From positions 52,718,646 through 52,782,645 of the forward strand of contig OY804582.1 in assembly GCA_963680875.1 (NCBI GenBank): a DNA stretch of 64,000 nt. The letters are read 5' to 3'. Below are positions 23,874 to 36,700 of this stretch, one piece after another. Position numbers and translations under genes: made by a program. Each line of letters begins with the position of its first letter. Position 1 is the stretch's first letter. Origin of the DNA: Bathymodiolus brooksi. Lineage: Eukaryota > Mollusca > Bivalvia > Mytilida > Modiolidae. Below the pieces are notes generated by a model, which saw nothing but the letters and a program-made list of their open reading frames with translations, was not told the origin of the DNA and did not search any database.

Positions 23874-23907
23874 TTTATTCCATTGAAAAATCTCACATAT
23901 GTTTATT
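23874..23907 (-). terminator. candidate poly(A) signals of the minus-strand gene
   Basis: TTTATT at 23902-23907 and 23874-23879 reads AATAAA on the minus strand, about 530-565 nt beyond the stop codon at 24439. No downstream GU-rich element was tested, so this is only positional support. Confidence 0.3.
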
Positions 23908-24235
23908 AACTTGTGTGATTAATCAAATGGAATAAAGATATAAAAGTGAAACTGTAATGCTACTACAAGTATTAGGGAATGACCAATGAACTTTCCCCTG
24001 AAATTAATAGAAAATATTAATTGACCTGAACAATGCAAAAAAATAAATATTTTAAACCTACCGTTTTCCATGTGAAGATAATTGGTGAGATAAAAAAAAT
24101 AACAACTTTTCATGTCCAAAAAAAAAATCAGATTTTTGTTGTGTGAAAAAAATCGGACCATGGAGAAAACACATTGCCCTCACCCTTAAAAGTTAAATCG
24201 ATTGGTAATTCCCTTATAGCTCAGGACTCTGCGTG

Positions 24236-24305
24236 AGTTCAAATCCCGCTCATGGCGAGGTGTACTCTATGCAACATTATGTGATAAAGTTTGTCAGTGC
24301 CAATT
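24236..24305 (+). mobile_element. SINE-B fragment in the 3' UTR
   Basis: A 70-bp piece (TTCAAATCCCGCTCATGGCGAGGTG to GATAAAGTTTGTCAGTG) covers the B box and part of the body. If the poly(A) sites near 23.9 kb are right, it lies within the host gene's 3' UTR. Confidence 0.6.
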
Positions 24306-24438
24306 ACGATCAGAGTCAACATATATATATATGTATATAATTGACAAAACAACATTCTATTCTGAATGCTGTCATTCAATAATAATTAAGTCTATTTTAA
24401 AAAAAAACAACACTTCACTATGATAAGTAATCAATGTC

Positions 24439-24701
24439 TTAGTAGTCAGAAAGTTTAAGACCAATGATACCCCCATGGCCATCTCTCATATAGACATGCC
24501 ATCCACTGCTACCATGTCCTGGGTATCTGTCTTGAATGTCTCTATCATTAGACAAGTATACAGCACAAAATGAGAAAGGGCTTGCTCCTAAAAATGGCAA
24601 TGCACCTAGTAATTGTCCTTGTGATGAAAAGTGAAATAAATGTTCTCTATGGTAGAGATCATCTGTTAGCTGACTATGAGACCAGGTTACCAGGAACCCC
24701 A
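24439..24701 (-). CDS. host gene last exon (18), stop codon
   Basis: 263 bp. Acceptor GTTATTTTAG at 24702, stop TAA at 24439-24441. Codes [38 protein letters not shown] and a Gly-rich end ([17 protein letters not shown]) closing with LKLSDY. The open frame upstream of 24701 is intron. Confidence 0.9.
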
Positions 24702-27700
24702 CTAAAATAACACAATAAGATATTGATGTATATAAGCATGAAAGAAAATCTATTGGCAACAAATGTGAAAATAAAAAGATAAGGAACATATATGTATTGC
24801 TCTTCGTCATCAGAGTTAGTTTGAAGTCTTCAGTGGTGAGTAAAACCACATCTGTCATATAATGGTTAGTGTGTTTGCCTCACGTGTGATAGATCGTGGG
24901 TTCAATCACAGGTCCAGTAAAACCAAAGACTATAAAATAAGTTTATGCTGCTTCTGTGCTCAGCAGACAGCATTAAGGTGTGACATCAAAGACTTTCTAC
25001 CTGTGGCATGTTGTTTCAGTGAGTTCTAACATTATAAAAATCCAACTAAGCATAGTGGTCGCGTACAAAGTAGATATCATCCCTCATTGAAATATACAAC
25101 TTATTCTCAACATGACGGGGGCCATCGTGGCCATGATCGTATGGTAGTTGGATTTACAACTACCTAAGCACTCAGTGCCTATCACCACTGATGTTGTGAG
25201 TTCGAATCTCGATCAGGGCGAGATGTACAACATTATTTGATAAAGTTTGTCAGCGACTTGCGACAGATCAGTGGTTTTCTCCAGGTCCTCAGGTTTCCTC
25301 CATCAATAAAACTGACTGCCACGATATAACTGAAATATTGTTGAAAGTGGTGTTAAACACCATCAAACAAACAAACTCACCATGACATGACATAGCTGAA
25401 AAATTGCTCACTTGGTCTTAAACAACCACTTCACTCAATGGTGAGTATAACTCATACATGTTCCTCAAACTGAGTGTGAGATTGTCTTTAGTCCTTAAAC
25501 AACAACTTCACTCAATGGTGAGTATAACTCATACATGTTCCTCAAACTGAGTGTGAGATTGTCTTTAGTCCTTAAACAACAACTTCACTCAATGGTGAGT
25601 ATAACTCATACATGTTCCTCAAACTGAGTGTGAGATTGTCTTTAGTCCTTAAACAACAACTTCACTCAATGGTGAGTATAACTCATACATGTTCCTCAAA
25701 CTGAGTGTGAGATTGTCTTTAGTCCTTAAACAACAACTTCACTCAATGGTGAGTATAACTCATACATGTTCCTCAAACTGAGTGTGAGATTGTCTTTAGT
25801 CCTTAAACAACAACTTCACTCAATGGTGAGTATAACTCATACATGTTCCTCAAACTGAGTGTGAGATTGTCTTTAGTCCTTAAACAACAACTTCACTCAA
25901 TGGTGAGTATAACTCATACATGTTCCTCAAACTGAGTGTGAGATTGTCTTTAGTCCTTAAACAACAACTTCACTCAATGGTGAGTATAACTCATACATGT
26001 TCCTCAAACTGAGTGTGAGATTGTCTTTAGTCCTTAAACAACAACTTCACTCAATGGTGAGTATAACTCATACATGTTCCTCAAACTGAGTGTGAGATTG
26101 TCTTTAGTCCTTAAACAACAACTTCACTCAATGGTGAGTATAACTCATACATGTTCCTCAAACTGAGTGTGAGATTGTCTTTAGTCCTTAAACAACAATT
26201 TCACTCAATGGTGAGTATAACTCATACATGTTCCTCAAACTGAGTGTGAGATTGTCTTTAGTCCTTAAACAACAACTTCACTCAATGGTGAGTATAACTC
26301 ATACATGTTCCTCAAACTGAGTGTGAGATTGTCTTTAGTCCTTAAACAACAACTTCACTCAATGGTGAGTATAACTCATACATGTTCCTCAAACTGAGTG
26401 TGAGATTGTCTTTAGTCCTTAAACAACAACTTCACTCAATGGTGAGTATAACTCATACATGTTCCTCAAACTGAGTGTGAGATTGTCTTTAGTCCTTAAA
26501 CAACAACTTCACTCAATGGTGAGTATAACTCATACATGTTCCTCAAACTGAGTGTGAGATTGTCTTTAGTCCTTAAACAACAACTTCACTCAATGGTGAG
26601 TATAACTTATACATGTTCCTTAAACTGAGTGTGAGATTGTCTTTAGTCCTTAAACAACCACTTCACTCAATGGTGAGTATAACTCATACATGTTCCTCAA
26701 ACTGAGTGTGAGATTGTCTTTAGTCCTTAAACAACAACTTCACTCAATGGTGAGTATAACTCATACATGTTCCTCAAACTGAGTGTGAGATTGTCTTTAG
26801 TCCTTAAACAACAACTTCACTCAATGGTGAGTATAACTCATACATGTTCCTCAAACTGAGTGTGAGATTGTCTTTAGTCCTTAAACAACCACTTCACTCA
26901 ATGGTGAGTATAACTCATACATGTTCCTCAAACTGAGTGTGAGATTGTCTTTAGTCCTTAAACAACCACTTCACTCAATGGTGAGTATAACTCATACATG
27001 TTCCTCAAACTGAGTGTGAGATTGTCTTTAGTCCTTAAACAACAACTTCACTCAATGGTGAGTATAACTCATACATGTTCCTCAAACTGAGTGTGAGATT
27101 GTCTTTAGTCCTTAAACAACAACTTCACTCAATGGTGAGTATAACTCATACATGTTCCTCAAACTGAGTGTGAGATTGTCTTTAGTCCTTAAACAACCAC
27201 TTCACTCAATGGTGAGTATAACTCATACATGTTCCTCAAACTGAGTGTGAGATTGTCTTTAGTCCTTAAACAACAACTTCACTCAATGGTGAGTATAACT
27301 CATACATGTTCCTCAAACTGAGTGTGAGATTGTCTTTAGTCCTTAAACAACAACTTCACTCAATGGTGAGTATAACTCATACATGTTCCTCAAACTGAGT
27401 GTGAGATTGTCTTTAGTCCTTAAACAACAACTTCACTCAATGGTGAGTATAACTCATACATGTTCCTCAAACTGAGTGTGAGATTGTCTTTAGTCCTTAA
27501 ACAACAACTTCACTCAATGGTGAGTATAACTCATACATGTTCCTCAAACTGAGTGTGAGATTGTCTTTAGTCCTTAAACAACAACTTCACTCAATGGTGA
27601 GTATAACTCATACATGTTCCTCAAACTGAGTGTGAGATTGTCTTTAGTCCTTAAACAACAACTTCACTCAATGGTGAGTATAACTCATACATGTTCCTCA

Positions 27701-30700
27701 AACTGAGTGTGAGATTGTCTTTAGAATGCAGACATGTGGTAGTCATAACTTCTAACCTATAAATATTATCTGTCTGTGTGTCTTATCAAGTTTGCAGTCA
27801 ACATTTGTTTTTCAAAGTTGCATTGTACATTAAACATATTCAAAATAAAGTACTTTCTTTCTATGTTATTACTTTAGTTGTAATGTTGTCATATATAAAA
27901 ACAATATATATGTAAGAATCCAGTACATTCATTTAAATGAAATAATCAAAATGAAAAATTGGATTCACAAACATACATCTAATGTAGACGTATATTGTCA
28001 TTACCTGTTTCACTAACATACATCTAATGTAGACGTATATTGTCATTACCTGTTTCACTAACATACATCTAATGTAGACGTATATTGTCATTACCTGTTT
28101 CACTAACATACATCTAATGTAGACGTATATTGTCATTACCTGTTTCACTAACATACATCTAATGTAGACGTATATTGTCATTACCTGTTTCACAAACATA
28201 CATCTAATGTAGACGTATATTGTCATTACCTGTTTCACAAACATACATCTAATGTAGACGTATATTGTCATTACCTGTTTCACTAACATACATCTAATGT
28301 AGACGTATATTGTCATTACCTGTTTCACTAACATACATCTAATGTAGACGTATATTGTCATTACCTGTTTCACTAACATACATCTAATGTAGACGTATAT
28401 TGTCATTACCTGTTTCACTAACATACATCTAATGTAGACGTATATTGTCATTACCTGTTTCACTAACATACATCTAATGTAGACGTATATTGTCATTACC
28501 TGTTTCACTAACATACATCTAATGTAGACGTATATTGTCATTACCTGTTTCACTAACATACATCTAATGTAGACGTATATTGTCATTACCTGTTTCACTA
28601 ACATACATCTAATGTAGACGTATATTGTCATTACCTGTTTCACTAACATACATCTAATGTAGACGTATATTGTCATTACCTGTTTCACTAACATACATCT
28701 AATGTAGACGTATATTGTCATTACCTGTTTCACTAACATACATCTAATGTAGACGTATATTGTCATTACCTGTTTCACTAACATACATCTAATGTAGACG
28801 TATATTGTCATTACCTGTTTCACTAACATACATCTAATGTAGACGTATATTGTCATTACCTGTTTCACAAACATACATCTAATGTAGACGTATATTGTCA
28901 TTACCTGTTTCACTAACATACATCTAATGTAGACGTATATTGTCATTACCTGTTTCACTAACATACATCTAATGTAGACGTATATTGTCATTACCTGTTT
29001 CACTAACATACATCTAATGTAGACGTATATTGTCATTACCTGTTTCACTAACATACATCTAATGTAGACGTATATTGTCATTACCTGTTTCACTAACATA
29101 CATCTAATGTAGACGTATATTGTCATTACCTGTTTCACTAACATACATCTAATGTAGACGTATATTGTCATTACCTGTTTCACTAACATACATCTAATGT
29201 AGACGTATATTGTCATTACCTGTTTCACTAACATACATCTAATGTAGACGTATATTGTCATTACCTGTTTCACTAACATACATCTAATGTAGACGTATAT
29301 TGTCATTACCTGTTTCACTAACAAAACAAAAGTCTGTGGGATAACCAGGAAGAAGCACTGCTGTTGTTATGATTACACAATCTTCCCTGAAATATAAGAT
29401 GCTACTGTACAACTAATACAATAAAAAATGACAATTCAAGATGTTGTCAAATACTCTAGATATGTCTCTGGGATTCTATTAACCGGCTTAACACCACAAC
29501 ATTTTTGTGCTTGTCCCGAGCCAGGACCTGGATTTCCAACTTCATATGTCATGTTTTTTTTAAATGTTCGATGAGTTCAGATGAGATTGTTCGTTTTGTT
29601 GATAATTGGGGAAATTGTTGATCATCCCTGTTTAAACTTTCTTTTCATAACTCAATAACTTTCAATCTGGACATTTTGAAACCAATGCTAATCTGAACAT
29701 TTTGAAACCAATGCTAATCTGATGCTGACTACAACAAATGATTACTTTATAGACCATTACCGTGTTACAATCTAAATTTAATTTACACACAATTAACTGG
29801 GGAATATGCAAAACTAAAGATTACGTTAAAGATTGTCATCTAGAATCAGTGAAATATTAGCACAGTACAGTATATAATATGTCAGAATAATCAACAGACA
29901 CACATGGTACATGATAAAGTATTAGTCTATTCTTTGCAGCGACTTGATCACATTAATCTTAATATCACACGCTAATAATAAGTATTACAACTATTTAAAG
30001 TTACATGATCTCTGTTATCATTTTGTTTGATTTCAGATATCCATGTTTCAGATTATCTCCCAGGAGGCCATGATGGTCGTGATCATATGGTAGTTGGATT
30101 TACAACTACCTGTGCAATCAGTGCCTATCACCACTAAGTTGTGAGTTCGAATCCTCCTCATGATGAGGTGTACTCGAAACAACATTATGTGATAAAGTTT
30201 GTCAGTGACTTGCGACAGGTCGTTGGTTTTCTCAGGATACTCCGGTTTCCTCCATTAATAAAACTGACAGCCACGCTATAACTGAAATATTGTTGTAGGG
30301 GCTTTAAACACCATAAACCAACCAACCAGATTATCTCCCTAATTTTCTTTTATACATCAATTCTAATTGATTAACATATTACTCCTTGTTATGATTTTAT
30401 AATATTCAAAAATGTTTTTAAAATTTTAATTATGTATGGTTCATTAGAATGCAAGTGATTGATTGAGGATTCCTTGTATCAATTCTTTGTTCTTTTTTAA
30501 CTGTCTTTGTTCTTTTTTAACTATGCTAAGCACTTAGAGTAATTTTTTATCTATTATATATAGCGCTATATAAATTATGTATTATATATATATATAATCT
30601 GATAGCCATGTTTTAGCAAGACCATGCATTTTCCAGCAAATAAATTTTAATGAATTGCTTACATTTATTCATACTTATAGGAATTATTGATGAAAGTGCC

Positions 30701-33700
30701 ATTAAACACCAATATAAACAACATTAATTAAATACACTCTGCCTAGTTGTTCATTTAAAAGACGTCTATGTGACATAATAAAATTAAGGGCCCGGGTGGC
30801 TCAATGAGTTAGGTAGTTGGATTACCTAACAACTCATACAAGCCTATCACCAATACGGCGTGGGTTCGCGCCCGGCTTTGTATATTACAAATAAGAGTGA
30901 ACTTGACTCGCAGCCACAAGTGATAAAGTTTACCAGTTGCTTGCCAATGGTCGGTGGTTCTCTCCGGGTACTCCGGCTTCTTCCACCACTAAAACTGGTC
31001 ACCATGATATAGCTGAAATATTGCTGAAAGGCATTAAACACAATAAACCAACTAACCATAACAAAAATACAATTGAAAAACTAACTCAGAGATACATACT
31101 CTTTTGTTTGGTCTGGTACCTCCAGTATCAGCAAAAGTGTATTTAACACAAGTACCAGTCTGTTGATTGTAATGTTGTCTGTTGATATTATTTGTTTTGT
31201 TTTTAAGATTGACATATCAATATGTTGAGGTAATTGTATCTCTCCATCTTTAATGTCAAACAAATCTCTGAAGATATATTTGAAGAAAAAAATGTTTGAT
31301 TAAGACAAGAACAGAATTATGTTAATGTAAAATTTCTGGCATAAAGTGTAAGTCGACTGCAATGACCTATGCTACATCAGATAAAACTAGCTAGAAGCTC
31401 ACATGAGCCTGTAATGCTAATCTATATATTCACACACAATTTGCATTCAATCAAGTCTATTTTTTTCAGAAAAATGATTTTATTCAATTTCACATAGTAT
31501 CATGCACATGTTAAAATTTAACCCATTAAAATCGGACTTAAAACAAATTTAAAAAAGAAATATTAGAGTTGGTCCTTTTTGGATCCCTCATATATCAGCT
31601 ATCATATATGTTGGAATACTTGAGACAAGAATTGTTCAGAGGATTTCAATGTAAAATCCTTATACGAATCAGACTTAAAATAAACTAGAGGCTCAGCACT
31701 GAGCTGAGCCTGTGTCGCTCACCTTTCATTCTGCTCTGAGGAAACTTAATACAGAACCTTCCATAGCCTATAGGTGCTCCCACCAAATTTCGGTTCATTT
31801 TGGCAAAGCAGTTTCAGAGAAGAAGATTTTTAGAAAGCGACCAATCTAAAACAAGAATTGCCTGTGGCAGCCATGTTTGTTAATGGATCAAAACGAAATG
31901 AACAATCTCTATAGAGGACCTTCCATAGATGCTTCTTACCAAGTTTCATATCATTTGGCCAAGCGGTTTCAGAGGAAAAGCTGTTTTAGAAATCGTGCAA
32001 TAAGAAACAAGAATTGCCTATGATGGCCATGTTTGTTAACGGATCAAAACGGAATGAGCAATTCCTATAGAGGACCTTCCATAGATGCTTCCTACCAATT
32101 TTCGGTCTATTTGGCCAAGCTGTGTCAGAGTAATTGACCAATCAAAAAAAAGAATTGTCTGTGGTGGCCATGTTTGTTAACAGAAGGGACCAAATTAGCA
32201 ATCTTTATAAGAGGACTTTCCATAGATGCTTCCTACCAAGTTTCGGATCATTTGGCCATGCAGTTTCAGAGGAGATTTTTAGAAATAGACCAATCAGAAA
32301 CAAGAATTGCCTGTGGTGGCCATGTTTGTTAATGGATCGGGACGAAATGAGCAATCTTAATAGAGAGCCTTCCATAGATGCTTCCTACCAAGTTTCAGTT
32401 CATATGGCTGAGGGGTTTCAGAGGAGAAGATTAAAATGTGAAAAGTTAACAACAATTTTAGTTGGGTTGTTTTTACTCCATCTTTAGTTTTCTGAGTAGT
32501 GATTTTGTCGACCATTGTTTTTTTGGGGTTTTTTTTCGATTGACCATTGTATTGTCTGTCCATCGTTTTACAGCTTCAGATTACCCCTTTGGTATCTTCA
32601 AACTTTTCTTCAGCTGCCAGTGCACGATTAATAAATTGCACAGCTATACTTCAAGTAACAGATACTACTCATTCTATAACAAATATAGGCCTTCTTGCCA
32701 ACAATATAATTTTGCTAGATTAGAAATATAATAATTAAAAGGATATCAAACCATGTTAGATTTCTAAAATGTGATATAAAAAAATATAATTATCTGCTTT
32801 ACAAATTATCTTTCACATATATACTAAAAAAATATGTGAATTTTTTTTTTTTGGTCCAAAACCATATACTTACCTATTGACAGACATGTTGACTTTTAAG
32901 GATACACATTTTTCAGTGGAAATGTTATAAACACAGATATATTTCTCATACTTAATGAGGCAGAGATCTGCATTTATTACAATTACATTGTATACATTAG
33001 TAAAGGTTTCTATAGGATTATGTTCTTCATCTGCTCTGATCCACAACCTGAAAAATAGATTATAAATATTCACCGCAGACAAAGCAGTTGCCGGGGGGCC
33101 CTACGAGAATAAGGCCCCCATGCTAATCTATGTATATTGTGTACACCATGTTTTTTAATGTCTTAACACTGATTTTGTTGGAAATACCAACACAATAAAT
33201 ATATGTTTAATTTTATCGACCATTTACATTTATTTTTATTCCTGTGAGTGGTTGTGTAGGTAAAGGTCCCAGTACACTGCTTTGCCCAGGGCCTATAATG
33301 CTGTTAAGACGACCCTGGACAAAGCAGGTAAAATATAAATTGAGATTTAATTTTAATTTGTTTGAAAAATCACCCAGTTTAACCATTCACATCATAAAAT
33401 ACCAATTTGTGGGAACAGTCCAAATTATAATAATATCTATAAATCCACTTTAGCATGTTGGTCTTACTAGACATTATCATCACTAACTTTGTGTTAAACA
33501 ACAATTATTGACTCACTATTTGAACCATTTGGTTTGAATCCATGTTTGTTAATTATTAGTTCCTGAAAGTATTTCCAGCTACACTATTGTGCCAAAAGTA
33601 AGTCAATTAAAAAAAAAATATCCTATATATTCCTATAAAACACATTTTCTTTTAAACATTCTCAAGAGTTTGTTTCTTGTCCAATTTACATGAAATGAAA

Positions 33701-36700
33701 ACCATTAAAAGCAGAATATTCTACAGTTTCATACAGTAATTATAAAATTATTTTGCTTCTTTTAGCTTACAAAAATTAATAACTTAAACACAAATTACAA
33801 GTTTTGACTGCATAAATTACTATAAATATATAGTAAACTGTGATGTCAGCTATTCAATTTTGTGTTTAATTCATGTATACTTGTAAACAACAAATCTGAT
33901 TATAATTTTCTCATAATTTGTAGATTGTTGAACCTTGTATAAAATCGGAGAAAAGTTGTTAGGACATTAAAATTTGAACAGATTATGGAAAAAATATAAG
34001 TTATTTTCATATGAACTTTAGGGAAATTTTATCCACCTTAAAGGGAAATTACTCTTGTAAAATGTATAATTTTAGAATCAAAGTCGGAAATGTGCAAATG
34101 GTCTATTGTAGTAACTGCGTCGGTGGCATAATGGTTAGCGTGCTCGTCTCAAATGTGGTAGACCTTGAGTTTGAGACCCGGTCAGGTCAAACCAAAGACT
34201 AAAATTAGTATTTATTGCTTCTCGGCTAAGCATGTTGCATTAAGGAGAAAGAGCAACGACTGGTTGGCTCGGAATCGGAATAATGTGCCCAAAGCAGACC
34301 TCATCATCATCTCATTGAAAATTAACTTGTTCTCGCTATGATATAGCTGAAAAATTGCTGAATTGGCATTAAACAACAATCACTCACTCACTCTATTGTA
34401 GCAATACCTTTTATCTGGATGTATGTAAACAAGCCTGTCACCCATGACATGTGCTGTAAACTCTAGCTGGGTATTAGATGTTGTTGATGACCCATAAATT
34501 TCATCCAATGAAAAATTGTCTATAATATCACCCTTCTTATTGAGAATACAAATACCTCTACAATACAAGTAAATGTTGTTGTTAATATTTATCTGTCTTT
34601 CCTACATTTTCTATTCATTATATAAGTGTAAAACTTTGTTAAAGTATATTCTTTACTGCTAATCTATAAAACAAAGAGTCAGTATCACTCACAAGATTTA
34701 TTCAGGCAATGTATCAACACCACAATTCTAAGTTATGTGGAGTCTACCCACGTATCGTTTGTGCATGATAGACTCTGAAACAAAAGTGTTTAAATATGCA
34801 GTATTTCACATAGGGTTCTTTGTAAAACTAAGTTCTGTCGTGGTGGCCATCTTTGCTAATCGATTGAGATAATACACAACCATCTTAAAAATATTCTTAA
34901 AAAAACACAAATTAATCTTAATTCAAGCAGTCAGTTTCTGAAAAGGAAAATTCAGCTAATCAGAATGCATTACCGGTCCTGGTAACCATGGTGATTTTCT
35001 GGTCTGCACCCAATGAACTATCCTGTTACCTTTGGTTCCAATTCGTCCATGTGTTACAGAGAATAATATTTTGAAATTATATTTTGACTAAATCTACCTT
35101 TTTTTTGCATATTCAACAAAAATTACCAAAATATAGATCTCACATTAAACCATGTTTATCATCTAGATATCTACAGTTTGTCAGCAAACTTCCATTTTTA
35201 AATAAAAACGTTTTGGATATTTGTTTTACCCTTATGTTCTAGATCTATTAATAGTGACAATGTTAGTTGGTTTGATGGATCATTGGCTATAATTCTACCC
35301 AGTAATTACATATCCTCAGAATGATTCAAGTCAAGTTTTGTTCGAATTGGTTTCAGAGAAGATTTTCTAAATATTTTTTGGTTAAAATAGGCGTACTTTG
35401 CATATTTGGCAAAATCTCATCAAAATTATAAATTCCACGGAAAAACTCAAAATACAAATTAGATATCTATGTTTTTATTTCAATTTTTTTTTGCTGCCTT
35501 GATATAACTGAAATATTGTTGAAAGTGGCGTTAAACACCATAAAACCAACCATCAAATCATTTTCCGACAGCTGTTCGTTCCCTGTGTATCACTTTCTTA
35601 ATAAAATGTACTTACAATTCTTTAATTTTTATAAACCATGTTATTTCTGCTCCTCGAGTATTGATGTTGCTCTCCTTCATTTTTTTAAGCATGGAATATG
35701 TTGTTCTTTCATCAGAATAGAAAACAGGATTTATGAATGATTCCTTACTAGAACAGTCAATAATCTGAAATAAAATATTCAAGAAACAATCTACCCTCAT
35801 ATATCTCAAACTTGGAAGGAAATGTCTTCTCTTTTTTTTTATATTTAAATGTATTTGGAGTAAAAAAAAATTGTTTGTCGTTGTTCAAACTAAATGTTCC
35901 TTCAATAACTCAAATACAGTCAAACCTGTATTAAGAGGTCACCTTTGGAACAAAGAAAAAATGGCCTCATAAGACAGTTAAATTCATATGAAATTTCTAT
36001 GGCAGGACAAGAAAAAGGTGACCTTTTAATACAGGTGACTGCTGAATAGAGATGGCCACATGGACAGGTTTGACTGTACTTGGACAGTTCAATGGGCTGT
36101 CGAGTCTGACTCTAAAGAGCTTTCATCTGAGAAAAGTTACAGCTAACAGTATCTGTGACTTACAAATATTATATAACTTACAGACAGGTCTGTCATTACT
36201 GATGTCTATAATAGTGGAGGGTAATTCTACACACCGTCCAATTCGGCACACATCTACATGTATGTTTTTCATAATAGTGAACAGAATTAGATAGTTTGCG
36301 GATATCCCCATAATGATACCCCTCTTATCAGACCACTCCTATCAGAGGCTACCCCTCTTGTCAGGTCAGATTTAAGATTCACTGAGATAGTAAAATACTA
36401 CTAACTTGTCCCCTTCAAGAGAGGCCACCCCTTTTATAAGGCCACTATTGCATTACAAACATAATATACAATGTAACACAATATGAAACAAACATATGTA
36501 TATCAATATTACTTACCACTTTTATTGTTGAGGAATTACAATATGATACATGTAATGTCAACATTAATGTTTTCCCATACCATACTGTCTGGCACTGAAG
36601 CTTCATCTCAAAGTTTATAATCTGCTGCTTAGAGAAATTTTTTATCGTCAAGTTTGTATTTTTCTTTTTTGATTTTCTGAAGAGTTTTACACACCTTTCA

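Noticed and set aside
24702..24858. Upstream half of the 139-codon minus frame ending at 24439.
   Set aside because: A good acceptor TATTTTAG at 24702, with matching phase to exon 17, shows that this part is intron.
25411..29323. CRISPR-like arrays of direct repeats.
   Set aside because: Units follow head to tail with no unique spacers, in a eukaryotic intron. They are minisatellites.
27933..29324. A 463-codon minus-strand open frame of repeated [15 protein letters not shown].
   Set aside because: It is open only because the 45-bp unit is a multiple of three and happens to lack stops in that frame. It runs through the splice donor of exon 17 in a frame different from the exon's.
34119..34190. 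tRNA gene with A and B boxes.
   Set aside because: The A- and B-box sequence is the head of SINE-C and is repeated in other copies with the SINE body attached. No proper cloverleaf or free tRNA end is seen. The same holds for the SINE-A and SINE-B heads.
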